Positions 35,553 through 48,078 of a stretch of DNA of 64,000 bases are shown one piece after another. The position numbers and the translations under genes were made by a program. Below the pieces are notes generated by a model. It saw nothing but the letters and a program-made list of their open reading frames with translations. It searched no databases and was not told the origin of the DNA. The number at the start of each line of letters is the position of its first letter. Within the stretch, counting starts at the first letter, position 1. Source of the stretch: Drosophila miranda (Eukaryota; Arthropoda; Insecta; Diptera; Drosophilidae); the NCBI RefSeq assembly GCF_003369915.1, contig NW_022881614.1, positions 35,710,342 through 35,774,341 of the forward strand, given 5' to 3'.

Positions 35553-38083
35553 CCTCTCTCTTTTACTATCTGCCACTCTCGTCTCTCTGCCATACTCTCT
35601 CCCATTTGATTCCATTAAAACAAAAAGAAATTATAAATGAATAAAGCGCCAATGAAAGGCGAGTGTGTTACATATAAAAAAGCACAAGAGAGCGCACAAA
35701 TAAATCACAATTATTTTTCTGTTTAAGTTTTGTGTTATCCCGGTATACAGTGAAAGAGAAAATATAATCCAAAAATATATATAAAATCATGGCCAAAGAA
35801 CTCTCAAAGTTGTATAAATAAATGAAAAAGGCGCCAAAGAGCTCAGCCTGTGTATTGTGTGTTCGGTGTGCATGATGCGGTTTTGTTGCTGTTTCGATAA
35901 CATAAGCAATCAAATAGTGTCATTAAATAATAGCTACAACAAATCTGCTAGCGAAAAAGAATGCTCTCATTTAAGCAGTTAATTAACTGTAATTCAGGCC
36001 GCAATCACACACAAATGCACGCACACATGCAGGCACCACGGCGAGTTCTACAAAGCAGAATTTTTTGCATAAATTAATTAATTGTATAAATAAATACAAA
36101 AGTGTGTTTGCACAACAAGAAAAAGTCAAATACAACAAAAATACCAAAGTCAATAAACTTTTTGTATATCACAAAAGAGTGTTCGAAAATGCCGCTAAGC
36201 AAAAGCAATGCAATACTGAATGAATGAATAGAAGAGAGTGGAAAGCTTTCCTAGAGAGCTTTCTGAGCAAAATGTGTGCGTGCATCGAGTTTTTTGCAAG
36301 TGTTTTTCAAAATCATTTTCCGTTCTGCCACAATAAAATCTGTTCAACCGTTTGTTGCTGTTTCCCACAGTGTTTGCAAAAAGAAAGAAAAGCGAAATCG
36401 AGAAATAATGCAAGTAAAAGCAAGAGCCCAAGAAAGCAAGCAATATATGATTCGATATGATATGTATAAGTGCCAGATAAAGAATGAATCGTGTTCAAGT
36501 TTCTCAAAAAACCGTGACTCGTGACAACCCCCTCCGCGCCCAACAAGAGTCTAGCGAAGGACGGCGGCGGCGGCGGCTGCGGCCTTTTCCACCAAGAATG
36601 TCACGAACTTACACGAAAGATTGCAACGCATTGGTATGATCTCGCATTAAGTTCCCTTTAATGAAACACACACACTCTGTCCCAAAAACTTGTAAAATAC
36701 CATGTATAATTGTTCAAAAATACAATGGCAATGCAATGGCATATGTGTAAAAGAATTGCATTGGCCGCCTGATCTGTGAGGCGAATGGCTTTCACGAATA
36801 GCTCCGAAAATCTCTTGCTAACACAGACCCTAACTTTGTTTTCCGTCCTGCAGATGAGATCGAAACCCTCAAGCTGGAGCAGGTACGCATGGGGCAGATC
36901 TGTGCCGATGCCCAGCGTCGCGAGAAGATCCTTATGCGGCGGCTGGCCAACAAGGAGCAGGAGTTTCAGGACTATGTGGTAGGTTAGCCCGAACTCTGTT
37001 GTAGACACACCTAATTCTGATTCCCGGTCAGAGCCAAATTGCCGAGTACAAGGCACAGCAGGCACCGACAGCCCTGGCGCTGCGCACCGCTCTTTTGGAT
37101 CCGGCTGTCAATCTGCTCTTTGAGCGACTCAAGAAAGAGCTAAAGGCCACAAAGACCAAGCTGGAGGAGACCCAGAACGAGCTGTCTGCATGGAAATTTA
37201 CGCCGGACTCCAACACAGGCAAGCGGCTGATGGCCAAGTGCCGCCTGCTCTACCAGGAGAACGAGGAACTGGGCAAGATGACATCGAACGGAAGGCTAGC
37301 AAAGCTAGAGACTGAACTGGCCATGCAGAAGAGCTTCAGCGAGGAGGTGAAGAAATCACAATCGGGTAGGTTGAGGCGTATTTTCCTGCCTTGGCTTCGG
37401 CTGACATCTCTTTCTTTTTCTTCTCAGAGCTGGATGACTTTCTGCAAGAGCTCGACGAGGATGTGGAGGGCATGCAGAGCACCATATTGTTTCTGCAGCA
37501 GGAACTGAAGACCACACGCGATCGCATACAAACGCTGGAGAAAGACAATGTTCAGCTGAAGCAGGCTCACACGAAGGATGATACCGTCGCGATGGCACCA
37601 CCCACCACCAACGGCACCAACAAGATGTCGCTGTCACAGACGCCGACTCCCTCGACGATAGGAAAACTAGAGCCGATCGACGAGAACGCCGCACTAGAAA
37701 GCAAAGCCGCACATCCCGACTATCTGAACGGAGATACCAGGAGCGTTAATAACAACGAACAAATTTTGCCCAGCTCTATTCCCGGAGATCATATTCTGCC
37801 CGATGATGTGAACAACAGCAATAGCAACGGTAATGGGAATGGAAATGTCGCGCGATTGGCACGCAAGAGGAACTACGAAGAGGAGACGACCACGAACATG
37901 GTGACACCGACCCCTGTGAGCTACAGTGTGGAGGAAATGACCACGGTGAGGGAAGTGAGTACCCCCAGAATACTGCCGCCCAAGAAGTCTAAGCTGCGAG
38001 GCATGCCGACGCGACGAAGCTCCCAATTGGAGGAAGAACTACATGCAGCAGCGACGGTAGCAGCTACGGTGCAACGCCACTGA
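34374..38083 (+). CDS. fl(2)d: Fl(2)d (WTAP homolog), m6A writer subunit; frameshifted C-terminus
   Basis: Exons 34374-34722, 36854-36978, 37032-37365 and 37428-38083; 487 residues as read. The N-terminal region is low-complexity, with a His-rich run (68-80) and a Gln-rich run (about 84-97), all in exon 1. A long coiled coil follows (about 117-320), encoded by exons 2-4. A basic patch, KKSKLRG, lies near the C-terminus. WTAP/Fl(2)d is a nuclear scaffold of the m6A methyltransferase complex and is needed for Sex-lethal splicing control. After 38040 the apparent ancestral frame is another one: it stays open from about 38040 to the TAA at 38284-38286 (ending GAGPLDYST). The frame as sequenced ends early at 38083. 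A shorter isoform lacking exon 1 could start at an in-frame Met in exon 2. Confidence 0.88.
34723..36853 (+). other. fl(2)d intron 1 with TA microsatellite
   Basis: 2.1-kb intron between the His/Gln-rich exon and the coiled-coil exons. It holds a (TA)n block at about 35457-35548, a (TC)n run at 34872-34890, a GC-rich stretch (GGCGGCGGCGG near 36559) and A-rich sequence. A promoter for a short isoform could lie in its 3' part, but no exon there splices in frame. Confidence 0.5.
35457..35548. repeat. (TA)n microsatellite, about 46 units
   Basis: Uninterrupted alternating TA of about 92 bases within fl(2)d intron 1. Such perfect long tracts are usually hypervariable in length. Confidence 0.95.
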
Positions 38084-38760
38084 TCCTCGATAATTCTGCC
38101 ACTGGAATGGTCAACGAAGAGGCGACCGCTGTTGCACAGACAACATTAGCGAGCGTGGAATCTGGAGCAGTATGCCCCGAGTCTACTGAAGCGGGAGTAG
38201 TGGCGGGGCCTGCCCGCATCTCGACGCGACGTCGGTCCGTGCGTATGCAGCAGAACGGAGCCGGACCCTTGGACTACTCGACCTAAGCGGAATAGGGCAT
38301 TTTTCAAAAGGTTCGCGCGCACTTTATGATTTTTTTGTCATATTAATCGTTAAATCCTGACGTTTATTTTCGTGAATTGAGATTTCCAAACTGAGAGAAC
38401 TTCTTAAGAGTAATATGCTATTATAATTTACTGTAATCGACTAATTTTTTTTTACACATTTGTCTTGTAAAATACGTTTAGCATTGCGTTTGCATTCACC
38501 ATATAGGCATAATTGCACAGAAGTCCCTGATACACATGATCTACTGCTAGAGAGTAGAGTGTATCCCACATACTATACATATGAACGAGCTAAAGGTTGA
38601 ATCGACAAACGATCATATATTGAACCAGCTGAATGAAATCTTGCACATAACGAGACACGTCATCTAGATAAATTAGATTTTAATTACTAGCGTAAGGTCA
38701 TTTTTTGTAATACCATGAAAGTTCTGTAAAATAATATAAAACTTGTGTTAAAATAAATTG
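38084..38760 (+). other. fl(2)d displaced C-terminal frame and 3' UTR
   Basis: 38084-38286 is the out-of-frame remainder of the coding exon. The 3' UTR follows, with AATAAA at 38752-38757 as the likely poly(A) signal. Confidence 0.6.
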
Positions 38761-40002
38761 TTAAGCATAACGAAAATTTCAATCCCAACTGACCTTTTCG
38801 AATCGATCTCCTATCGGACTGGATCATTTCCAAAAAAAATTTGTGTGTACATCTTGTATCTTTGTATTTCCAAATATCGGAACGCCTCTTTGCGCCGTCA
38901 CAAGGAGCATCCAAAATCAAAGAATGATTCTACCATCTTACCAGATTGCTGAATCTGCATGATATGATATGACATTATAACCACAATGAGGAAAACAATT
39001 TCCAGCGGCTCTCTCCCACTCTCTTCCTCGTCCAGAGTGCGCTCCCTTACCTCCAACCACCATTCCTTCACCCTTACCAATACTTTTGAATGTGGCATTC
39101 ATTCTGGAGCTTCTGCTGGCAAAGGGAAGAGTAGAGTCTGACCGTAAAAACGAGACGCATGGGGGAATAATTGTGAAATTATTTCGTTTTTATTATCATT
39201 TTCTTCTTTTAGCACAGTAGACAAATGTTTTTTGGTTTTGTTTTTTTATTATTATTTGTAGTTTATTTAATGTAATACAATTGTGGCTGTCATTAGCGAG
39301 AGTTGTGTGTGTGTGTTTGTGTCTGTGTGTGTATGTGTATGTGAAAAGTTGTACTAATTAATATTGGAAATTGGAGATTGGGGAATGGAATAGCATTCGA
39401 GATTCGAGGGAATGTGTAAAAGGAGTTTTTTCGAGAAGTATTTCTCAGCATCTCTCACTCTCCCTACCTCGGTCTCTCATTGTTCTGCTGGGATTCTAAC
39501 GGAATTTACAAATGTTTTTGGTGTGTAACAACCTGTGAGAGGCGAGGATGATCGTATGGGAAAATTCGTGGGAATATTTGCTAGAATGATTGAATGACGA
39601 TCATTTCGATTGTAAAGTGCCCTGTAGCTTTTGGGGAAATTCACTCGGGGAATAGGATAGCTTCTCGGCAGACCAAAATTCAGGTACAACTGTGCGTCCT
39701 AACAGCACTGGGGGTGGAAGAAAAAGAAAAATAAACGCGCCACCTATAGGTCAAAGATCGTATCTGAGGAAAGAGTAATGGAAGTTGACAGTTAAAGGGT
39801 CGAGCAGAGAAAGTAGGGTCCGAGTGTCGAGGCAGAATGGCATTCGCTATTTTTCGTCTTGGACACTGAGCCAACTGGTAGCTTCTAGCGAAGCTCAGGA
39901 AGTAGGTACGTTGATCAACCTAGCGGTTGAAGTGAAGTGTGAAGAGTAAAGGAAAATTTTTGCTTAGATTCGGAAAAGTGCGCGAGCCTGCTAGAACGAT
40001 AA
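38761..40002. other. intergenic DNA downstream of fl(2)d
   Basis: No coding potential. It has a (GT)n-rich stretch at 39304-39342 and ends at an SGM element. 38920-38960 resembles part of the SGM inner sequence (ACCAGATTGCTGAATCTG), possibly a decayed fragment. Confidence 0.35.
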
Positions 40003-41129
40003 AAACGAGGGGGAACGTTGTGAGTTGCTGCGGACACCGCAACTCTACAGTTCTACCCGATACTAAGTCAATATGGCTCCCCTCCGGCAGACGCCGCTCA
40101 TATTAAACGACACGACAAAGAATGCGTGCGAGAGAGACAGAAGATCAGTCTGAGCGTGAAGTCGGGCGCTGCGTAGCCACTGCAAATTGATTTCTTGCTT
40201 TTGGCTACAAAAATGATCCAATCTGATCCTGATTCAGCAATTTGATAGATATGGTCATTATCTATGATTCTGCGTTTTTAGTTTTCTCGAACGTGCAATA
40301 TTGTGGATGCAACAGATTTTCGTCCTTTGTGGGGGCGGAAGGGTGTGGGGCGAAATTCTGAGATATACGTTTTATAGTGAGATCTAACAGAAGTGTGGAT
40401 ACAAAATTTGGTTACTCTAGCCGTAATAGTCTCTGAGATTTGTGGATGCCCCAGATTTTCGTCCTTTGCGGGGGCGGAAGGGGGTGTGGCGAAATTTGGA
40501 CACGAAACGGTCAAGGTCCGATATCACAGGAGTGTGGATACCAAATTTGGTTGCTCTGGCTCTTATAGGTTCTGAGATCCTTGAACTCATATTTTGCAAT
40601 TGGCAAAACCGACCATGAAACCTGTGTGTTAGAGAGAGACAGAGCGAGAAAGAATGAAATTGTTTTCTTGATTCTGGCTATAATAATTATACGATCTGGT
40701 TGAGATTTTACACTCTAGAACATATAGTCATCCTCTACGATTCTGCGTTTTTGGTTTTATCGTATCTTTAAAAATGTGGATGCCACAGATTTTCGTCTTT
40801 TGTGGGCGGGGAGTGGGCGGGGCGAAGTTTTGAAATATTTTTGTAGCAGTGACATATCACAGAAGTCTGGATCCAAAACATCGTTGATCTAGCTCTTATA
40901 GTCTTTGAGCACTATGCGCTGAAGGGGACGGACAGACGGACGGACGGACAGACGGACAGACGGACGGACGGACAGACAGACATGGCTCAATCGACTCGGC
41001 TATTGATGCTGATCAAGAATATATATACTTTATGGGGTCGGAAACGATTCCTTCTGGACGTTACACACATCCACTTTTACCCCAAATCTAATATACCCCA
41101 ATATTCATTTTGAGTATCGGGTATAAAAA
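40003..41129 (+). mobile_element. SGM/ISY/DINE-1-like element E6
   Basis: Full-length plus-orientation copy with both ends, four internal GATTTTCGTC-type blocks and an expanded GGAC/AGAC microsatellite at about 40925-40980. Closest to E5. Confidence 0.7.
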
Positions 41130-41261
41130 GCAGTCAGCAAAGAAATTCCACTGCTAAATTGGTGCAGATCCGCGGGTAATTGGAGGAGAGCTTTGCAGCG
41201 GCGCAGCAGTACATGTATTCAAGCAGTCGGAACTTTTGCTACCCCTTAGGTTTGGCACCCC

Positions 41262-41550
41262 AGCCTCACTTAAATCTCAAGGCAAAGAGCACCGCTTCAA
41301 CATAAATCCACCTGGCAAGGGGAAGGCACAGCAGAGGGGAACCATAAACAAGGGGAACCTAGTGCGCAGCAGAGGCGATAATAATTCGACTAAGGCTGGC
41401 CTACCCGAATCTCAGTTCAATCTCAAGGCAAAAAGAGCACCGCTTCAACATAAATGCACCTGGCAAGGGGAATGCAAAGCAGAGGGGAACCATAAACAAG
41501 GGGAAACTAGAGCGAAGCAGAGACGAGAATAATTCGACCAAGGCTGGCCT
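41262..41550. repeat. tandem direct repeat, two units of ~140 bp
   Basis: Two imperfect copies (about 41262-41402 and 41403-41550) share CTCAAGGCAAA, GCACCGCTTCAACATAAAT, CACCTGGCAAGGGGAA, AACCATAAACAAGGGGAA and AAGGCTGGCCTA. No open frame runs convincingly through both. It lies between E6 and the BEL/Pao LTR; origin not recognised. Confidence 0.8.
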
Positions 41551-41917
41551 AGCGAGCTGAAGAAAGCGACAGATGCCGTTGGAAAGCAGCACGTCGTGTA
41601 TCGCGAGCAGATCAAAAGAAAACGAAAACCAATTTTCGATCAAACTTTTTTTGTAAACGGAAAAACCCCTCGTCTCAGTGCCGCAGTGTCATAGAACTCC
41701 AGTGGTTGAACCGAAACCGAAAAGCCAGAGCGAGTTAGCGGAAAGGTAGCGGGATCGGCTCAAATTTTCGGTCGAACGCAGAAGGGGAGAGAGTGCGAGT
41801 GGTCGGGAAAGGAGAAAAGAATAGGAAGAGGAAGTAGAGCAAATGAGTAAAATAATGAATTTATAATAAGCTAAAGATAAAAAAAAAACATAACTATTAA
41901 TTCTACTGCAAAGGGGT

Positions 41918-42495
41918 ATGTTCAGCCACAGACATGTATTTAATGAATATTAGGAATATACAGTTCAATCTCATACACAAATACTCATAAATAAAATTGT
42001 CCATGTCATTTCATGTAACTGAATATGACGACACGAAAAATACATTAGCAACTAAGAATAGACAATAGCACTTGTAAACTCGAACCCACCAAAAGGGATC
42101 AAGCAATAAACTATCTACTTTATTGCCGCCAAGTACCTAAGTAAATGCACTGAAATATAACCGCCGCACAGAGTAAGTGTACCCAATCTAAAAATACACT
42201 CACAAGGAGCCTGTGCGTTCCTTCCCATAGAATAAGAGTACCACTGCTAGCTATATAAGGAGATGCATTTGTTCAATAAAAATCAGTATCAGAAACAGTA
42301 CCATAGCTGCCTGTCACTCATCTTCCATCGCAATCATCAGAGGCTGTCGCCGTGTCTTCAGATCCTCACTTGCGCACCGTAGGATACCCACTCCGCAGTC
42401 CAACTGGTTCAAGTTCTAGTTGCGACGACCAAACTGTAGACGGTTTATGTACGGTATGCAACCCAGCTTCCTACACACACACACACACATTAACA
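41918..42495 (+). repeat. 5' LTR of BEL/Pao element
   Basis: 578 bases from TGTTCAGCC to TTAACA, followed by a primer-binding-site-like TGGTGACCCCGACC. It contains a TATA box (TATATAAG, 42252-42259), an initiator-like TCAGTA with its A at 42285, AATAAA at 42275-42280 and a CA run near its end. The first ~277 bases recur at 49889 and 57433. Confidence 0.88.
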
Positions 42496-42909
42496 TTTGG
42501 TGACCCCGACCTTGGTCATCCTTTCAAACTGTCTAACAAGCTACAGTGAAAGGATTCGATCTGGACATCAGATTGAAGCAGTCAACAGGACATCTTCAAT
42601 AAAAATTTGGCATCAGGCCATACACTTACGGTAGCATCTCCTACCAATAAGTATCACTTTGGCAAATCGGACATATTCAGGTTATCAGCCAACAGAAAAA
42701 CAGCTATAGAATTCGATTACCACCAAGGCAATAAATTTTTGTTGTTCCGTGCGTTCCATAAATTGGAAACAGCACAAATCCCCCCATCCAACACATCACC
42801 TGTACTATTACCTTTCTGACCAACAACGGTTGCGATTCGGAGCGTATCCAGCTGCAAAGCAAATAAAACACTCCCAACGGGTCAAAAGTAATAAGTACAA
42901 ACAGATAGA

Positions 42910-44874
42910 ATGGATACACATATGGAGGCAGAAGCTGCCGCTACAATGGCAATGGATGTGCAGCAAGAGATTGGTGAGGAAATATCGAGGTGCATTCGGA
43001 ACTTTAAAAAAGATTCCCAAGAACGAAAGCAAACGGCCTCTTATTTTCAAGCCAAAATATCAGCACTCGAAAATGCGTGGAATCGCTTCAACAAAAACGA
43101 CTCCAAACTTCGCGATACAGACAAAACGGATGAATACGTAAAATTCCGTGAAGACTTACGTACAACATGTAAGCAACACATTACGATCTTTACCAAATGC
43201 ATGGATAAGCTATCACAGACGTCTAGTGCTCGTGGGGAACGTCAAATCATCTTTAAAGAAAAGCATGAGAATCCTCCAGTAGATCCCAAAAAAAGCGGTC
43301 TGATCCAGCAGCCCTCGAAGGATTACAGAAAACTGCTTTCACTATATCGCCGACAAAAGGCCATAGTAGAGTCCGTTAAACGCAATCTGGAACAACTTTC
43401 AGAGGGGGAAGGACGCACATCAAGTGATTTGATAAAATCACTATGGACTCAAGCGCAGGAAGTCCACTTCACAATTCATGAGGAATACGAGGACCCAGTG
43501 GAAGGAGGATATGACATGGAATCCTACCTAACACTGGAAAGTAAGGTCCAAAGAGCATTGACAAAATCAGCCACACCAAACACGGATAACGTGCATCTTC
43601 CACGCATCAGCATCCCAAAGTTTGATGGGGATGTATTAAAATGGACCCAGTTCTTCGATCTGTTCTCATGCATGGTGCATGAGACCAACATTCCTACGGT
43701 GAAAAAGATGTGGTATCTTAAAACCACCGTTACCGGCGAGGCAGAAAGATTGATTCGACATATCGATCTAAAGGAAGAAAATTATGAAGCCGCTTGGGAA
43801 ATACTAGTTGACGCATACAACAATCCCAGAGATGTTTCGAACACGGTACTGAACCGCTTCCTCAATCACCAAACAATTAATGACGATCCCAAGTCATTAA
43901 AAGAGTTGTATATAACAACCATAGAATCATCATTGGGCATCAATATATCTACGTGGGATCCGATATTGATTGCCATTATCAGAAACAAACTGGATGTAAC
44001 AAATAAGGCCTTGTATGAGCAATCATTGGGAAGCTCAAAGAACATTCAGGCGCTGGATACGATGCTTCAGTTCTTGGAGCAAAGAATTCGGGTTCTCGGA
44101 ACCAGTAAGAAGCCACCAGCATCAAGGAGAGACCAAAAGGCACGACATGTGCATCAGCAAACACAGGGGGAACGCGAGCACCCTTATGCACATTCTGCAA
44201 AAAAGCAAGCCCTTGGCTCTACGGATGCGAAGAATTTCGCTCCAAATCTCCATCAGAACGACTTAATTGGGTACAAAAACAAAAAATGTGCGTTAATTGT
44301 TTTAGAACAAATCACAAAACACGCATGCCCTGGTCGAAACTGCTTCAAGTGTGACAAGAAGCACAACACGATGCTACATTTGGAAACAGCATCAGGCGCA
44401 GCTACAGAATCAAGAGGCCCGACGGTTGGTGCAGCAAGTAACAATAGTTACAATCTTCTGGCCACAGCAAAGGTGGCAGTAGAAGCCAACAACGGGCAGG
44501 TTGCTATTTTCAGAGCACTGCTAGATTCAGGATCACAGATAAACTTGATCTCTGAACGAATGGCATCAATGTTGTCACTCAAACTAAAAGACACAACATT
44601 ACGGATCGAAGGAATTGGAGGTCAATCAAAGACCAGCAGAGCACGAGTAAATGTGCTCATGAAATCCCTTCACAATGGTTTTACGCAAAGAATTGAAGCT
44701 TTCGTATTACCACAGATAATAGCTGATCAACCAGCTCAGGCACTCGATTCAGATAGCTTAAACATACCAAGCAAGATCTCACTGGCAGATCCAAACTTCC
44801 ATAAGCCAGGCAAAATCGCCATGCTAATCGGAGCCGAGCATTACTACTCGCTGCTGCTACCAGATCAACAGTAG
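42910..44874 (+). pseudogene. BEL/Pao gag and protease region
   Basis: 654-codon open frame from the ATG at 42910. It holds a capsid-type gag with a coiled-coil start, then a knuckle region, then an aspartic protease with LLDSGSQ (near 44518) and IGG. The frame is open but not wholly native. Between about 44165 and 44320 the Cys/His knuckle residues (CTFC from 44187, CVNCFRTNH from 44289) lie in another frame, so two small opposite indels have scrambled that stretch and restored the frame. The frame ends at a TAG (44872-44874) with pol-like sequence continuing in the same frame beyond it. Confidence 0.85.
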
Positions 44875-44892
44875 CTAAGGACAGGAGGCCCG

Positions 44893-46670
44893 TTGCTACA
44901 AAATACGAAACTGGGATGGATTGTGGCAGGAAAAGTCAAATCTGCCCACAATTCCTCACCCATTTGTGCAACGGGAGTAAACGAGCTCATGGAAAGATTC
45001 TGGACTCTGGACAATCTAGAGACGGAAGACAAACCACGCACTCCAGTGGAAGCACGGTGTGAAGCTCATTTTATAGAAAATCTTCAGACGGCCGTTTTAT
45101 TGTAAAGCTCCCATTTTCCGAACACCCTTCAGCCCTGGGGGAGTCATTGGAAACCGCAACAAAAAGATTCCTAGCGTTGGAGCGGCGAAGCTCAACAGAA
45201 ACTTGGAAGAGTTATGTGGACTTCATGGAAGAGTATGAAGGACTAGGACATATGAAGATTGTGCCAGCATCAAAAGTTCCCAAAAGGCACTACTTCATTC
45301 CACGTCATTGTGTACTCAAACCTGAGAGCACCACCACAAAGCTTCGGGTAGTATTCGATGCCTCATGCAAATCAACAAGCGGGAAATCTTTGAACGACAT
45401 TCTGCAGGCTGGACCCACCGTTCAGAGCGAACTTATGTCCATTCTGCTACGATTTCGAATTCATAAGTACGTATTCACAGCGGACATAGAAAAGATGTAC
45501 CGGCAAGTGTGGATGAATCCGGAGGATCAATTCCATCAGATGATAGTCTGGAGAAACAATCCATCCGAAGAGATCAGGTACTATCGCCTGAAAACAGTAA
45601 CATATGGGACAACAGCTGCTTCGTTCCTAGCAACGAAATGTCTGGATCATTTGGCAATACAATACAAAGACAGACTACCAGTAGGATCAACAACATTAAA
45701 AACAGATTTCTATGTTGACGACTGTCTAACTGGAGCAAACACGATTCCAGAGGCAATTCATGTTCGACAAGAACTAAATAAGATATTGCTACCGTCCGGA
45801 TTCAAATTGCGCAAGTGGTGCTCCAACAATGAGCAACTTCTCCAAGGAATCCCCAAAGAGGATATTGTAACCGATGTTAAATTAGGAGAGACACTAGAGC
45901 ACTACAGCGTGAAAACTCTGGGTCTCATCTGGATGCCGAAGAAGGATACATTGTGTGGACGAACACAGAAAAGTCAGGCTACACGCATCACCAAACGGGT
46001 GATATGTTCCGAACTGGCCCAAATCTTTGACCCACTAGGACTCTTTGCACCGGTGGTAGTAAAGGCAAAAATCTTCATGCAACAACTTTGGGAGCTCAAA
46101 CTGGATTGGGATGACGAATTACCATTACAACACCAAATCGAATGGAAAGAATACCGGGACGACTTACAAACATTGAACAAAATGCAAATTCCCCGGCATA
46201 TCTACGATGGTAAAATTCCAGTTACCCAAGAACTCCATACGTTTGTAGATGAATCAGAACGAGCATATGGCGCAGCAGTATATGTACGCGCTACATACAA
46301 AAACAACCAAGTGTCAGTAAGACTGCTCTGTTCGAAATCACGTGTGGCGCCGACAGCCAAACAATCGCTACCACGGTTAGAACTTTGTGCTGCAGTCCTC
46401 GGTGCCGAGCTCACAAACCGAGTCCGACAGGATCTGCACATGGACATTAACACGGTTTCAGGATGGTTTTGTAATGATTCCACCGTTGTGTTATCCTGGA
46501 TAAACGCATCGTCATCAACATACCATACCTTTGTGGCAAATCGAATAGCCAAACTCCAGGCATTAACAAACCAGTCACAATGGCGTCACGTGTCATCGGC
46601 CAACAACGCAGCCGATGTCCTGTCGAGAGGAATCGCAGAAAGCAGACTGGCAGATCACAATCTGTGGTAA
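44893..46670 (+). pseudogene. BEL/Pao RT and RNase H region, broken
   Basis: 44893-45105 continues the gag-pol frame after the TAG, then a frameshift near 45085 moves the pol sequence to the frame that stays open to 46670. RT shows RVVFDAS, the TADIEKMYRQV block and YVDD near 45710. The RNase H segment shows FVDESERAYGAAVY (from about 46240) and LCSKSRVAP. The TAA at 46668-46670 interrupts sequence that continues in frame to about 46930, then shifts again before integrase. Confidence 0.85.
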
Positions 46671-47118
46671 TATGGAGCATTATTCCTGCACGGATCTCGA
46701 GACAACTGGACGAAGGCACCCAACATAGAACCCAGCAATCTTGAGATAAAAAATAAACATGTAAGCTTGCCAATCACACCTAGCGCACTTGGGGATGAAT
46801 TATATACTTGCAGACATAGCAACTCGTTTCCCAAACTGCAACGCATTGTGGCATATATGTTACGCTTCTGCTACAAAACCAACAGAGCGAACACCACGAC
46901 GCTCTGCGCAGTTCTTCTTCTCACGCCCGCACTATAATCCTGCGAACCATACAACAAGTCGAGTTTACAGCAGAGTTAAAACAGTTCCAACGCTTTAAGA
47001 CTGTGGATAGAAAGAGCTCGATCATATCGTTATCTCCCTTCCTAGGAGACGATGAGCTATCCGAGTTGGTGGTAGACTTGAAGAAGCTCTACTTCCATAC
47101 AAGGCAAAACACCCAGTT

Positions 47119-48078
47119 TTGCTGCCTTACAATGACCCAATCATCAAAATGATTTTGCGGGAGCTAAATGAGGAGAACATGCATTGTGGTGCTCAAGCAT
47201 TAAGGGCAATCGCAAGACAACAATATTGGATTATCAATGACAAGACAATGGCTAGAAGCATCATCCACAGCTGTGTTAGATGCACCAAGGCTAGACCAAA
47301 GCTGATGCACCAGATCATGGGCAATCGCCCAGCACAACGAGTCACACAAGCACGCCCGTTTCTTAATGCAGGCGTCGACTACTGTGGACCAATCTCGATC
47401 CACCATAAGATCCGAGGCAAAAGACCAGATAAGGCGTACATCGCCGTGATCTTCTGCTTTTCCACAAAGGCAGTACACCTGGAGCTGGTAAGCGACCTGA
47501 CCACAGATGCATTCTTGGCCGCCCTGCGTCGATTCTTAAGCAGACGTGGGAGGTGCCAAACTATTCATTGCGACAATGCAACGAACTTTGTGGGTGCAAA
47601 CAACCAGCTTAAAGAATTAGAAGACTCTATATTCAGCTCAAAGGCAAGTGCTCATCTGATCACGAATCATTGCAACAAAAAGCAAGTGGATTTTAAATTC
47701 ATTCCTCCCAGGGCTCCATCGTTTGGCGGCCTCTGGGAAGCGGCTGTAAAATCAGCAAAAAAGCTGTTGACAACAACCACCAACACAGCCTCATTGACAT
47801 TTGAAGAACTAAACACAGTGATAATCGAAATTGAAGCAATTCTCAATTCTCGACCCATCACTCCAACGTCACCCATCACCGCTTCACCAAACGTACCTGA
47901 AGGATTATTAGTTTTGGTTAAGGAAGACAACCTTCCTGTAATGAAGTGGCCAATGGGTCGCATCATTAAGACATATCCTGGACAGGACAACCACGTACGA
48001 GTGGTTAACGTTAACTCGTCTAGCGCCGCTCTTTCCAGAAGATGTGGCAATCAAAAGTTCCCACAACGTGATCAGTGA
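47119..48078 (+). CDS. BEL/Pao integrase block
   Basis: 319-codon open block. It has a zinc-binding HHCC region (HCGAQALRAIARQQYW ... CVRC) and a catalytic core with Asp in VDYCGP (about 47371), Asp in HCDNATNF (about 47568) and Glu in GGLWEAAVK (about 47726). Integrase joins element DNA to the host chromosome. The block starts after broken sequence, so it is probably not translated as part of a full polyprotein. The end region overlaps the start of the env-like frame in another frame. Confidence 0.8.
   Translation: MLPYNDPIIKMILRELNEENMHCGAQALRAIARQQYWIINDKTMARSIIHSCVRCTKARPKLMHQIMGNRPAQRVTQARPFLNAGVDYCGPISIHHKIRGKRPDKAYIAVIFCFSTKAVHLELVSDLTTDAFLAALRRFLSRRGRCQTIHCDNATNFVGANNQLKELEDSIFSSKASAHLITNHCNKKQVDFKFIPPRAPSFGGLWEAAVKSAKKLLTTTTNTASLTFEELNTVIIEIEAILNSRPITPTSPITASPNVPEGLLVLVKEDNLPVMKWPMGRIIKTYPGQDNHVRVVNVNSSSAALSRRCGNQKFPQRDQ

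Noticed and set aside
35385-35644. Open frames of alternating Ile-Tyr residues
   Set aside because: Direct translation of the TA microsatellite on both strands.
36598-36633. Possible alternative first coding exon (ATG followed by a GTATGA donor) in fl(2)d intron 1
   Set aside because: Its phase does not match exon 2, so it could only be untranslated; not annotated.
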